Source: Gnetum montanum
Lineage: Eukaryota > Streptophyta > Gnetopsida > Gnetales > Gnetaceae
DNA length: 64,000 bases
Assembly: GCA_015680685.1 (NCBI GenBank)
Contig: MNCI01015611.1
Location: 312,901 to 376,900 of the forward strand
Direction of reading: 5' to 3'
Below the pieces are notes generated by a model. The model was not told the origin of the DNA, did not search any database, and saw only the letters and a list, made by a program, of their open reading frames with translations. Positions 32,550 through 44,798 of this stretch are shown piece by piece (the stretch's first letter is position 1; each line of letters begins with the position of its first letter). Both the position numbers and the translations under genes were made by a program.

Positions 32550-33414
32550 TGCATTAAGTTGGCTACATTGATGAGGCCTAATCGATGCATCTTACCATGG
32601 ATCAATGAGGTCTTGTCGATGCAGTGCTAGTTTTCTTATATTTTCTGCTATAAATATGCACTTGCAATTGCATTTATGGCATAAATAAGTTGTAGTTGCA
32701 ATGGAGATCTTGCATTTTTTCCATTCAAAAGTTATAATTTTACCTCTGAGTGCTCATAGTAGGAGTCATTGTGTGTACAGATCTTTATACGAGCATTTTT
32801 GTACCTAAGCACGATAGTGTGTGCGGCAATAAAGATGAGCTTTCTGATAAACCTTGCAGCACTTTGGATAGATTAGCTATTTTATTTATGCATTTACTAT
32901 TTTCAATTATTTATTAAAATCTTTCAATTAGTTATTACATATGTCCTAATTACTACATTAATGAGGTAATTAAGCAAGATAGATTACACACATAAGTATG
33001 ACCGCTTTGAGCATAACACGTATTTTCTTGGTAATCCCAATAGCATTATCACTTGGTATGCCTAGTAGCATAGTGCTTGGTCACCTAGTAGTGGATACGT
33101 GGGTTTAGTATGTGTATGGAAAGTGGGATTAGATGCTTATGTTAGGACTAGTTAATCAAATTCTTTTTATCTATGATTCAAGCAACCAACTATAAAACAT
33201 AAAAATGATAAAAATTGAATGCTTGAGTTACACTTAACCATACCAATGAATGTCACAAGTGTAATTGGGAAGAAAAAAATTGAACTTAAGGCTAGATTCA
33301 CTTCCTAAAGGGCTAGTGCACTAGAAACAACAATGTCTATAGAATTCGACCAGATCATGCATGAATGCTTCATGATTCGCATGGTTGGGCATAGGGGTAT
33401 CTTGTCACTCATCA
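32550..33414 (+). repeat. 5' LTR of element D (865 bp)
   Basis: Starts TGCATTAAGTTGG (slightly truncated), ends CACTCATCA. The U3 array at 32565-32635 has GATGAGGCCTAATCGATGCA and ATGAGGTCTTGTCGATGCA. TATA box CTATAAATA at 32648-32656. R-U5 has the ACTTGGTA-CCTAGTAGCATA repeats typical of this super-family. Confidence 0.88.
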
Positions 33415-33433
33415 TTGGTACCGTTGCTAGGGA
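33415..33433 (+). promoter_or_regulatory. Primer-binding site of element D
   Basis: TTGGTACCGTTGCTAGGGA directly after the LTR; tRNA-Asp type, four mismatches to the Athila/Tat form TTGGCGCCGTTGCCGGGGA. Confidence 0.8.
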
Positions 33434-33568
33434 CTTTGTCTGTGGAACATGTGCTATTGAGGTCTAAGTGAATACCAGTATATCATTGTATGAACTTAAA
33501 GGTCAATATCATTCCCACTATACATAGAATTATAAAAGCACAATGACAATTTCATTTTGTTTTGCAAT

Positions 33569-35900
33569 ATATCTTCTTCTTCTCACAAGCACGAAGATAC
33601 CAAACCATTGGTCCCACAAGAATGCAAGGTGGTATACACTCATTCAAATGTCATCCTACATCATGATGAATAGATGCAATGGATGATATGGAGGGCAACC
33701 TTGACTTACCCCCGATTGATCTATGCCCGAGATGCTATTCAAAATCCTTAAGAAGTTGGGCATAGCAGATCTTCACAAAGAATACATTATGAATGGATAC
33801 GACACTCGAAACTACTATCCCACTAAAACACAACATAAACGAGATTAATGTCAAGAGAAACTCCATGAAGCTACAAAGAGAAAACATTACACTAACCCCT
33901 TGTTTCTACTAGATCAAGAGGACAATGAGGATCCTTCTTTGGAAGGTTCTCAACATGAAGATTCTCCACCCCTTGCTATTGATGGCAAGGGTGTGAACTT
34001 GAGCCTACGATTGACTATTCATAAACTAGGTTCAAGAAAGAGTGATAGCCAAGGTAGGGACTCAAGCAAGCACCACAACAGTAAGGGATCTAAAGATGGT
34101 GATCATAATAAGCATAAAAGTGTTGGTAGACACCATCGCAGTAGTGGCGATCTGCCTTCCTCTTCATCTGATTTCGAACATTTCTCTTCATTTGACGATT
34201 CTTATGGAAGCCACCATTGAAACAACCATGATGAAGGTGATCAATGAAATAACAATGACCATGAAGGCCACCAAAATTGAAGGGGTGGCCAAAACCATCA
34301 TCAACATAACAATGATGATGAACCCTTATTGGTGACTCAAAGTATGCTTAATATTGTAGAGGTATTAAAAATCATAACTAGGAATATGAAGGAGAGTTGG
34401 ATCAAGCACCTAGACATGAACAATATCCCAAGATTTGAGGGGGGATACAATTCTAATCTACAAACACATCTACAAGCTTTCAAGATGTCTACATCTTATA
34501 AAACATAGAGAATGAGTGGTAGAAACTCAATCTTTTCCCAAGGACACTCATTAAGGAAGCTAAAAGTTGGTATCGGTCCTTAGAGCTAGAATCTATCCAC
34601 AAATGGAGTACCATGTTAGAATTATTTAATGACAAATATCAAATGTACTCTAGAGTGTCTAATCTGAGAAGGTAAATCCAAGGTTGGATACAAGAAGCAC
34701 ATGAACCCTTGGATGCCACCATGGGTCGATACTATTCACTCCTACACCAATGCCCTAATCATGGTTACTCTCAGAGGGAATAACTTCACCACATCATAGA
34801 TGGGCTTAGAGTAGAAACAAGAAGAACCCTTGGGGTGTATGCCTAAGGAAGATTATCTGAACTAAGAGTTCATCAAACCCAAAGGTTAATTGAGTAGGTA
34901 GCAAAAGAAGAAGATGAGCTACAAAAAAGGGAAAGTACTAAAGAGTATAATAGAGACCCTTCCATTAGAAAATGAAAGGTCCAATTTTGTGATGAGAAGA
35001 AGTCACCACTTGATGAAGTGGTAAACAGAAAGACCTTGCCCATCCAAAAATTTGTCTCTAACATTTCAGCTAAGGTTGAGAAGTTATGAGACTCTTTGAA
35101 TAAAAAGTTTCAAACCACTTTGAAGATTACTGAAGAATTCAAAAAGAAAAATAGTCATCATAATTGTATAAGGCAAAAAGAAGCTAAGCATGCCTACCAA
35201 AGATGTAAGGGCAAAGCTGTTGTAGTAGAGGAAGTTATGGAGTTTGACTCTAATGATAAAACTAAATGTGACATATGCCAATATGAATATCAAAAGGGAT
35301 GTTTCCCTATGATGTCACACTTACAAGAGTCTAGAGTGTACACATTGAATCCTCACCTAGCATATAGGCAAGATCTAAAATGATTGCCTTACCCTCAAGG
35401 TATTCCAAGGCAGTTCCACCAACAACAACGAGCTTACTACCCAAGTGGAACTCCTTCATAACCTTATGAATAGTACCAATAGTGGTACCAACCACAATCA
35501 TGGGAAATGCCACCACCAAGACTATAATACCCTTATAGGTAACCAGATTCATATGGGTACTATGTTAGTAGCCCATCTCCACTCAAAGTTTTGCAAGTCA
35601 TGCATCATTCCAACATCACTATTACCCTCTACAGTACCACCGAACACATTCACCATCTACTTGAGGGGAAAACCCATATATATATCCTTATCATCCTCCA
35701 CATCCCTCTATACCTACACCCCCACCTTTAACCTAATTACCTCCTACTCCATCTATGTAGGGTGAGATTTCTCCACAACCACAACAAAAAAATGCTACAA
35801 GGGTTGTACACTCATAACTAGTTTTTCAACCATGTGATCTAGATAATCAATCATGGAAATGACCTTTCTTCTGGCCTAGCAGTCCTCTCTAGTCCTCAAA
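33569..35900 (+). pseudogene. Gag of element D
   Basis: The start codon appears lost: ATA at about 33569 stands before SSSSHKHEDTK, where F has ATG before SSSH. A charged region (33900-34200; Ser/His/Asp-rich) is followed by the capsid part, with NNIPRFEGGYNSNLQTHLQA at about 34420-34480 and the HHIIDGLRVETRRTLG block at about 34790-34840. CDICQYEYQKGCFPMMSHLQ at about 35270-35330 is the zinc-finger-like site (C-x2-C...C...H). A Gln/Pro/Tyr-rich tail runs to about 35770. Many stops. Confidence 0.8.
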
Positions 35901-36029
35901 ACCTACTTTGGCTTATAATCTTTCATCTCCATCACTCTCATCCTTTGCATTAAATACCTTCAAGTACCCTTCAAACTAAGTGCTACCTAGGATCTGCACT
36001 ATAATGCTAACTCATGTTGTTTCTAACTG

Positions 36030-36430
36030 GATCAAGGCTAGCAATATTCCTACAAAAAGATCTAACTCGGAAAGTCCACTCATTTATCTATAGATTGTTA
36101 GACAAGAGCTATGCAAAGCTCTTCTTAATTCTGGTTTCAAAGTTAACCTCATCCCCCATGATATGTACAAGGCCTAGAACCTACCACCTCTTAAGAAAAG
36201 TAACATCTGTCTAAAATTAGTAGATTAGTTAATTACTATCCCTTTGGGATTAGTAGAGGACATTGTGATCATAGTTTTTGGGTGGTCCTATCTTATTGAT
36301 TTTCTAGTAATCAAGGTGGACAACTACAAAAGTGACTTTCCCATCATTATGGGAAGAGCTTTGTTAAAAAAATTCGATGTGTGAATGAGCATAAGGGACT
36401 TATCTTTAGAAATATACAAGGAAAATGAGC
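36030..36430 (+). pseudogene. Aspartic protease of element D
   Basis: LFLILVSKLTS in one frame and FLNSGFKVNLIPHDMYKA in the other cover the active site, NSG in place of DSG (one base change). IPLGLVEDIVI at about 36240 and FPIIMGRALLKK at about 36330-36370 are the flap-side and C-terminal landmarks. It matches A's protease. The catalytic Asp is lost. Confidence 0.75.
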
Positions 36431-37059
36431 TAGGAAAAATTGAGAAGAAGCATATTCCATGCATTATGTATAGTGATAATAGGTGAAATTGCATGTAAAG
36501 GATTTGGTCAATCAAGAACACATACATTAAGGCATGCAATCAATGTGCATAAGAAGTTAACATTCAAAGGTGTTTGTATGCAATAGCCACAAAGTAGGAG
36601 GGCACCCAATGGTTGATAGTTGATTCAAATAGGAGCACAATATGCATGGAGCCAAATGAGAGCCTAACATGTGCATATGTTGAAGGCATGGAAAAAATTA
36701 AATAAGTTCATTTCCAACTCTCTAATGAAGATGATGATACCTATTGGGGAGAGTTGGAAATCCCTAATCACTTCAAGTAGGAGTCCTTAGAGCTAAATAT
36801 TTTACTAGCCGATATGAAGTATGCATTTTTAAAGAATGGTAAATTGGTCATCATTAATGTTAAACTTGCTCCTAAACAAAAAGAAAAGTTGTTGAAAGTG
36901 ATGAATAAATGGTCAACAACCTTTGCTTGGTCATATCCAGAGCTAACAAGAATCGATCTGAGGATATGCTAGGATTGCATCTACACTGACCTAGCCATGA
37001 AACGTAGAAGGTAGCCATAGAAGTGGCTAAACCACAAATTAAAGCAAATCGTTAAGGAG
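36431..37059 (+). pseudogene. Protease-RT linker of element D
   Basis: Weakly conserved linker ending with NGKLVIINVKLAPKQKEKLL at about 36838-36895 and NKWSTTFAW, which precede RT in this family. F keeps a decayed form of it (60850-61230) although its RT is gone. Confidence 0.6.
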
Positions 37060-37745
37060 GAGATAGAGCAACTCCTCAAGGCATGGTTTATCTATCTAAT
37101 CATGAATAGTAAGTGGGTTACACCACTCATAATAGTACCAAAGAAGGGTGGCAAATGATAAGTTTGCATCGACTTCAAGTTGTTGAATATGGAAACATTT
37201 AAGGATCACTTTCCTTTGCCATTTGTGGATCAAGTATTAGATACCATATCTAGGCATTTTTATTATAGCTTTTTGGATGGTTATAATGGTTATAACCAAA
37301 TCCAAATTACACCAAAAGACCAGGCGAAGACAACATTCATGAGTTCCTAGGGAATGTTTGCATATTGTAAAATGCCATTTGGCCTATGCAATGCTCCTGC
37401 AACATTTCAACACTTGGTCCTTAGTATCTTTCAACCGCAAATCAGTAGTGGTGTTGAAGTCTTCATGGATGACTTTTCCACCTATGGAACTACCTTTGAG
37501 AAATCCTTGGACTGACTTGAGCAAGTATTAAAGAGATGTGTAGAGACAAACCTATGACTCAACTGGCAAAAGAGTCATCTCATGGTCCAAGAAGGCATCA
37601 TGCTAGGGAACCAAATTTCATAGAAAGGGATTGAGCTAGACCCAGAAAAGATAAGGATCATCTAAGGAATAACATGCCAACTAAAGACCGTTAAAGATGT
37701 TCAGTCATTCCTTGGACACATAGGTTACTATAGATGATTTATTGA
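37060..37745 (+). pseudogene. Reverse transcriptase of element D
   Basis: All RT blocks are readable: VPKKGGK, VCIDFKLLNMETFKDHFPLP, SFLDGYNGYNQI, MPFGLCNAPATFQ (37370-37410), and the active site EVFMDDFSTYG at 37458-37490 with both Asp kept. DPEKIRII and SFLGHIGYYR follow. Stops at about 37158, 37350 and several later places inactivate it. The blocks and the downstream RNase H and integrase assign it to Ty3/gypsy; the tRNA-Asp-type primer site and the extra ORF3 point to the Athila/Tat side. Confidence 0.9.
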
Positions 37746-38270
37746 GAATTTCTCTAAGATTACAAAGCCATTGGTAAAGCTTACAAAGAAAGATGCACCT
37801 TTTATCTAGACCAAGGAATGTGAACATGCATTCCAACAATTAAAAAAAACTTGTAGAAACACCAATCCTATGAGCACCAAATTGGTCCAACCCATTCCAT
37901 ATCATGACAAACACATCTAACTATGCTTTGGAAGCAATGCTCATGTAGATGGATGATAAGAGATGTCCATATGATATCGATTGTGTGAATAGAAGCATTA
38001 TGGGAGTATAGTTAAATTACACCACTATGGACAAAGAGTTCATGATGGTGGTGTACATGCTAGAAAAATTTAGGCACTATGTGCTTGGTTACAAAGTATT
38101 TGTGCATATAGATCACAATGCAATTTGCTTCCTCATGAACAAGCTGACGATGAGCCCTCGTGTCATACAGTGGCTCGTGATCTTGTAGGAATTTGATCTC
38201 ACTATGGTAGATCAAAAAGGAACTACGAATGTGATTTTTTACCACCTCTCTTACTTAAGATGGGATAATA
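37746..38270 (+). pseudogene. RNase H of element D
   Basis: Reads TPILWAPNWSNPFHIMTNTS, NYALEAMLM, LNYTTMDKEFMMVVYMLEKF (Glu of the active site), YVLGYKVFVHIDHNAICFLM (HID block) and VDQKGTTNVIFYHLSYL. The first catalytic Asp is replaced (IMTNTS for CDAS). Some stops. Directly precedes integrase. Confidence 0.85.
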
Positions 38271-38439
38271 AAGAGGAGGAGAACCCACTATCTAATAAAT
38301 TTTCAAATAAACTCCTCTTTACTAGAGTAATAAGTGAACAAACACCTACAAAAGCAACATGGTATAATGGCATCCTCACATATATTCTTACTCAAAAGAT
38401 GCCACAAGACTTGGATTTGAGGAAGAAGCAACAATTTCT

Positions 38440-39700
38440 TCATCAAGAAAAATAATTCATGGAAATCAATGGACAACTTTATAAGGTGTGTGTTGATGGC
38501 CTAATCCATTGGTATGTCCCTAACAAAGATTAACTACGCATTCTGTAGGATGCTCATGAAGGGCCTTGCAGGGGCCACTATGCAAGGAGACACATAGCCA
38601 TAAAAATATTGATGGTAGAATATTATTGGCCTATGATCTTTAGGGATGCCCACCAATTCATAAAGTCTTGTGAACATTGTCAATGTGATGAGGGGATGGC
38701 TACTCTCATGGAAGGTCCTCAATAGTGGATTCAACTATTAGAACCTTTTGACATATGGGGCATGGACATCATGGGTTCCATCACACCCATGTTTAACGAA
38801 AAGATGTATATCATAGTAGCAGTTAACTATTGCATAAAATGGGTAGAAGTAGCAACTATTATTGATTGTACATCATCCATTGCTACCAAATTTAGACAAC
38901 AAAATATTATGAATAGGTTTGGGGTACCACATTCACTAATTTTTGAAAATGAAACTCATTTCATAGGTGGCACATTTAGAAAATTAATGTAATGCTTGGG
39001 GGTAGAACATAAATTAACAACACCTTACCAATTCCAAGCCAATAGTCAAGTAGAGGTAACCAACTGGGAGATTACAAAAATACTAACATGGACCATTAGC
39101 AAATATAGGAAGGATTGGAGTACAAAAATTCAGGATGCTATCTAGTCTTATTATTTAATTTTGAAACTTCCTATTGGCTATTCTCCTTACAAGTTAGTGT
39201 ATGGGAAACTTTCAACACTCCCGATTCAATTTGAGCTTCGTACACTCTCAACGGCCTATGATTTAAACCTTGACCTAAGTCTAGCACAGAAGGAAAGATT
39301 GATTAATCTAAACATGCTAGATGAAAATCACTTAGTGGCCCTATTCTTGAATGAGGTCAACAAGGCATTTAGCAAGCAACATCATGACCTTAAAATTAGA
39401 AAAGTAAAACTTCAACCACAAGATAAGGTTCTTTACTGGAACCCCACACATGTACCCCAAAAGATAAAATTCCAAAAATTATGGAAGGAACCTTATATAA
39501 TCGATCAAACCTTTCCCTCTAGGGTCATGATAATCTACAAACCTGATAGCCCAAATAAAAAGTAGTTTGTCAACATCCAACAAGTCAAACCTTTCCTGGA
39601 ACTAAGACAGGCCAGTGTAAATACCACCTCAATAGATGGACAACCACATTCTATTTTTCGAATCTCCTCCCTCCAACTCAGTCATGGGAGAGATGGCCAT
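38440..39700 (+). pseudogene. Integrase of element D
   Basis: Zinc domain HEGPCRGHYARRH to CEHCQ at 38550-38680. Core from DIWGMDIMGSI (about 38750; first Asp kept), FENETHFIGGTF at about 38940 in place of SDNGTHF (second Asp replaced), and SQVEVTNWEI at about 39045 with the Glu kept. The C-terminal part (39161-39565) keeps a long open frame with LPIGYSPYKLVYGKLSTLPI and LNLDLSLAQKERLINLNMLD. It ends near GTCATGGGAGAGATGG (39681-39696), the landmark also kept by B and F. No chromodomain seen. Confidence 0.9.
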
Positions 39701-41170
39701 CTATGTTGACCATTACCATGGCCTCTTAGTTTTTCTACCTTTTTGTTTTTCATGTTTTTTATTTTACAAATTTTTTATTTTTGATTTTTTCTAATTTTAC
39801 ATCATCTTTAAGTACCTTTAAAATTTCCTGATTATTTTACACTTTCTTATATATTTTACTTTATTTTTCTTTCTTTTGTTTAAGTATGATATTTTTTCAT
39901 TTTTGCTAATAAATTTTCTTTATTATCACAAGACACAGTGTTGTTGCTACTATTTACTAATGATGGCTTGTGCTTAATGAGTGATTGTCGATGTTTGGTT
40001 TCTATTTTTGAATTTTGATGTCTGATGACTTTGACATGGTTTATTTTTCATGGAATAGGCAGTGAACCCACATCATCTGCCCATTCAATAAACTCTATGA
40101 TTTTCCTTATTCTGGGAATTTGAGATCCCTTTTCATTAAAGAAACTTTTAATTAATTAGTGACCTTGGTAGTTCTAGAATTAGGAAGGATTCAAAGGTTT
40201 GTAAAGGATATGACTTCAAGGGGACTTGTTACTCTTCGTAGTCTTCTACTTGCTTGAGTGTGTAAGTGTTTTTCATGAACTTATTTCCATTCCACACCAA
40301 CCAATAATAGGAAGATGAGTAATTCGTTGCATGTTGTGGTTCCCATTCAAAAAAAATCGAAACAATGGGAATTCAAAGCGCACCCCTTGGAAAAATAAAT
40401 AGGCTAAAAGCACTAGTTATGGGAATCAAATAACATGCACCTATGCTTGAAGTTCCCCTCTAACTAAGGCCCTCTCTCTTACTTCCTACTTCTTCTTTTT
40501 TCTCCTTGTGGAATGATGGTGGTTTTGTGGAAGCACTCGGATGTCTCGAGTGAGTGGAATAGTCTTAGAGTGGTGATGTGATGTCACTGAGAGTGAATGG
40601 TTTTGATTTGGACTAAGGATGTAACTTCCTAGGCCATTTTAACCACAAAATTCCATAAGGGACTTCTTATGACCTCAATTCCGAACTCCATTCCACCTTC
40701 TCTATCATCCATCCATGCTACCATAACTCACCTCACTGCTGAGTTCTATGTTATGTTCTATGTCTTAGTTTGATGTGTTAGGATTCTTGAGTAGATTCTT
40801 TCAAGTTGGTCTTTAAATTTTCATGACCATTAATTGACTATGGGGCCCACAAACTCCTTAGTTAAGGTTATGTAAGGGAAAAAAGGGCATGAGCCTGCTA
40901 TGGGGAGGACCCACTTGCATAGCTTTTGGCTTGATTAGTTAAGATTCCTTACCTTTGACATCACTACGATCCTATATTTTGCATTTTCCATTGCATAAAC
41001 TGCATAGTACTCAATCTTTCATTTCATTCATCCACTAATTTGATCTTTCTTCATTTTTTCAAATTTATGAGCTTCAACAACCTCTTCTCATGTTTTCATG
41101 TCATTCTTGATCTTATGAGCTTCCATTTGATCCTAATTTCATCCAAAAATTCCTTGTATTTTAAAATTTT
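39701..41170 (+). other. Post-pol spacer of element D
   Basis: Noncoding, T-rich at the start (39725-39910). It contains the GTGAACCCACATCATCTGCC block (about 40070), the AACATGCACCTATGCTTGAA block (about 40430-40455) and a pyrimidine-rich tract (40490-40505), in the same order as in B and F. No gene is visible. Confidence 0.7.
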
Positions 41171-41287
41171 GACCAAGTCAACAATGATGATTGACTACGT
41201 CAACGAGACCTCATCGATGTAGCCAACCATGTTGCTGAGGCCTCATCAACTAGGCCTGGTCGATGCAGCGCTTAGATCTTATATATA
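41171..41287 (+). promoter_or_regulatory. Internal LTR-like motif array and TATA-like box upstream of ORF3 in D
   Basis: About 100 bp of GTCAACGAGACCTCATCGATG, GCTGAGGCCTCATCAACTAG and GCCTGGTCGATGCAGCG, then TTATATATA at 41279-41287. These are the motifs of D's own LTR U3 (GATGAGGCCT, GTCGATGCAG at 32565-32635; GAGGCCTTGTCAATG, TAGGCCTCATTGAC at 44822-44880). B has GATATC motifs in the same place. The following DNA (GAGGGGAATTTTTGTAA) aligns with B after its array, so the position is homologous while the motif type is element-specific. Confidence 0.6.
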
Positions 41288-41705
41288 CCACCAAACACTT
41301 TGAAATTTTTTGCAAATTGCTCATAACATGAGGGGAATTTTTGTAATTTTTTAAAGCCCAAAACCTTCCAAAGCTTATAACTTCCCAATCATTTTCCCAA
41401 ATCACTCCATTTTTTGATCCTGTGCTTATTGAAGGTAAGATCTTTATCATGGGGGCCACAAACCCTAAGGTCTCCAATGAAAATTTGATGAAAATTTTTG
41501 GAAATTTTCCTAACTTCCCCAAAGGGTTAATAACCTTAACCATAGATAAACATCAACGTTTTCCCAAGTTAACCCTTCCAACAACCTCTAGAATGAATTA
41601 TTCATAATAACACATAAAATAAATACAATCCTCAAGAGTTAATGTATCTCAATTGTTTTAAGGTTACACTATGATTGTTAATCCATGGTATTATTATGAT
41701 TGTAG

Positions 41706-44560
41706 ATGGCACCTAAACAAAAATGTCTGCAAGAAGTAGAACCCTTACAACCATGGGAGAAACAACCCAAAGCTAGAAGGGGACAACAAGAACAAGGCTA
41801 AGAACTACTAGAGGCGGCCCATGTAGTAGGACCTCTTCGGGAGGAGGCTAAACTGGATCTATTTGATAGATTTTAGAGGAAGAATTGCCCACTGAACAAT
41901 CACAAAGAGGAGAAGTGCCTAGACTTGTGCTAAGGCTTGAGGTCACATTGACTCAAGCCTGCCTAGACATCATTTTTTCTTGAGACATACAAAGATTAAT
42001 TCTTCAAGAGGTTGACTTTGGGACATTTTTGGAGAAAGCCGCAGAGGATGTCAAGACATAACTACAAACCTCTCCTGTGTGGCCAATCATCATGTCCAAT
42101 GGGGAATGATACATGGGAGAGACCTATCTCTTCTGGAGTAGCCAAAGGCCAGGGTCCATTGTCAAGATGAAGGACATTCAAGTGTCCTACTTAGTAGAAG
42201 CCATTGCACATGCACCTGGGTTACTTGACATAGGAACATAGCTAGTTGAATTGTCTACAAAAGATGATCCTAAGGCTAAGAGGGAGTGGAACCAATGATG
42301 TTATGGGGTGGATAATAAGGAATATGGTGTGCTCACACTGGTGGAGTAGATTTATTTCAAGATTTTAGCCTATCACCTCAATCCAATGGTGAGGCCAAGC
42401 AAGGTGACTACTTTCTCTACCCAAGCATGCATTGCTTTAAGTGGGAAGTTCCCTATTAACCTTCCACAATTTCTATACTTGAATCTTGAAAAATGTTTCA
42501 AAGAAAATGAACATGGAAGGAAGACCTTGCCCTTTCCATGCCTCATTAGAAAACTTTACAAAAGGGTAGGCATTGTTTGCTACTCTAATGACACTCTTAG
42601 GCATGTTCCTATGGCTTCATGGGCACAAATAATGAAGGATAAAGCGCTAGTGACAACCCAAGAAGATGAGCTTCATCACCACCACCCACTTAGGAAACAA
42701 CATTGAAGGCCCACACAACCATTCAACATCTATAGAAAATCTGAGAATAGCTCTTAATCGAACAAGAGTAATAATAAGGAAAAAGTGGGACAGATCCATC
42801 TATGTATCAGTTAGCGATGGTTCACCCTAACGATGTGGCCCAAATAGTTAGCCAAATAGAGAGAGGTGGTCCCATTTTCTCTACTCAAAGAATGCAACTA
42901 CCTTTGAGGTTTAATCCCAACACTTGAGTGGTGATAATGTCATTAGAAACACATCATCTTTTCCTAGAAATCTCTAGGAATGTTGCCACTTTATTAGTGA
43001 GGTTAGAGGAAGGTAAAGAGGCAACTGTCTTGGTGATGCAACACCAAGGGTAGGAGACAGTGGCAAAAGTGGTAGCTGACCATGTAGCTGAAGCACTAAA
43101 TGCACCCATGATGTCTATACTAGATGTATCTACACTCCAAGATGTGCAATGTTTATAGGCATGATCCATGGGAAGTTAGATGTAGCTCAACATGAAAAAT
43201 TATTGGAACGATTGGTAGGAACCAGGCAACTGACTCTGGACATCTTTAATCTTTTAGAGAACATCACTGTAACCCAGTCAGAGCTGCTGAATGTGACAAG
43301 AAAATGTATTATTTTGAAGGGATAACTAGAAAGGGCCCAAAAGAAAAATCAATGCTTAGCTATAGAGGTTGCCAAACTTCTTGCCCGACTTGCAGAACAA
43401 ACAATCCTCAACCTAGTAGTGATGAGAGCTGAAGCTATCAAATAGCTTCAAGAACAATTTCAAAAGGCTGAGGAGGAGGCAATGATGACTATCTTTAAAT
43501 AGTCCATAGTAGAAGTTGAAACACACTCAATCAAAAACACTTGAATCAAATGCACCAAGAGAATGAATCATCAACCACACAGAATCATCACTTGTGAAAT
43601 GTTAATGCATAGGAAGATCAAATGTAAGAATTCATTCATCAATAGTAGGAGCAACTTATTAGAGTAAACACTGAATGAAGAAAATTAACTACAGAGAATC
43701 ACAATCTATTAATGAAGGAGGTACGCACCTTGCATCAAAAGTCTACCATCAAGATTGCCACCTAGAAGAATGAAGCTCTCAAATTTGAGAAAGTGAAAAA
43801 TCACTATAGGGACTAGGTCAGTTTGTAAAAGGAAGTGAATGAAAAAAAATTCTAGATGGCAAAGGTGAAAATGAATGAAGCACTCCAACAACTCTAGCAA
43901 GAAAGAGAGATGTGGCTGCCCATCCTTGTTAGGATTAATGCTTACAACAAAGTGGAGATCTACTTGAAGGAGTTGCAAATCAGGGAGATGATAGGGTACA
44001 TGGAATTGACCAATCTCTATTATGTAAACCTAGCAATGCTGACTACCAAATGATTATGGTTATATTTAGAAAAAAAAGTGGCTAGCTCATATCTACTATA
44101 TGAGGCCAAGTTCAAACACCATAAGGACACCAAGCAAAAGCTTGAGACTACTAACGCTAAACTTGAAGTTCTCAAAGGGTGATTCAGAGATCAAGGATCT
44201 ATTGCTGAGAACCTAGCTAGATAGATGAATGACTACCAGGAGCTAAAGAACACAATGAGAGCATTCAACATTGAATGCAAATAGTTTGCTGCCTAGTTTG
44301 TCAATGCCAAGGAGTTGTTTCTAGCAATCTCATGTCCTTGGGATGTGCCTATTCCAATCCACATTGTGGAAGCTGTATGGATGATGCATGATCCTAGGAG
44401 TAAGGAGGAGAAAATTAAAGCATTTATGAATGCTTTTCTCCTTCCATCCAAAGTTGCAATAGTAGCAGGACAACTGTAGCCACCGCAACCACCGCTAGTG
44501 CATGAAGTTGGTAAAGCTCTCTCGAAGCCTCAGGAACCACCATCACCTTGGACCGTTTGA
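41706..44560 (+). pseudogene. ORF3 (env position) of element D, plant-transposon-protein-like domain plus coiled coil; broken
   Basis: ATG 41706 opens MAPKQKCLQEVEPLQPWEKQ. The middle part shares with B LQTSPVWPIIMSNGE at about 42055-42110 and ALSGKFPINLPQFLYL to LPFPCLIRKLYKRVGI in the open frame 42386-42706. The latter matches, from memory, the LPFP-LI-LC-R-GV block of the 'putative plant transposon protein' family. From about 42950 the sequence is rich in Glu, Lys, Gln and Ala with heptad-like spacing, a probable coiled coil as in B, and near 44330 SCPWDVPIPIHIVEAVWMMH matches B. No membrane segment or signal peptide is visible. Stops and frameshifts are frequent. The similarity between B and D shows it was once a real gene of the family; its role is unknown. 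Confidence 0.65.
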
Positions 44561-44785
44561 TCTTCTCCAACAAGCTTCAAATCATCAAGGAACATGTTGT
44601 CCAATTTTTAAAGAGTTAAATCATAATGATTTTTGTATCCTGAACATCTTCATTTTTTGTAATGTGTTGATCCATACACTCCATTTTTTGTCAAGTTAGT
44701 CAGTTTGTTTTGTGTGAAGAAAAGTTAGTCAATAATCGCATAGCTTTCCAATTTTGTAACAGAACTCAAGGATGAGTTTTCATTT

Positions 44786-44798
44786 AGTTGTGGGGGTA
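44786..44798 (+). promoter_or_regulatory. Polypurine tract of element D
   Basis: GTTGTGGGGGTA directly before the 3' LTR; same place and form as in B. Confidence 0.75.
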
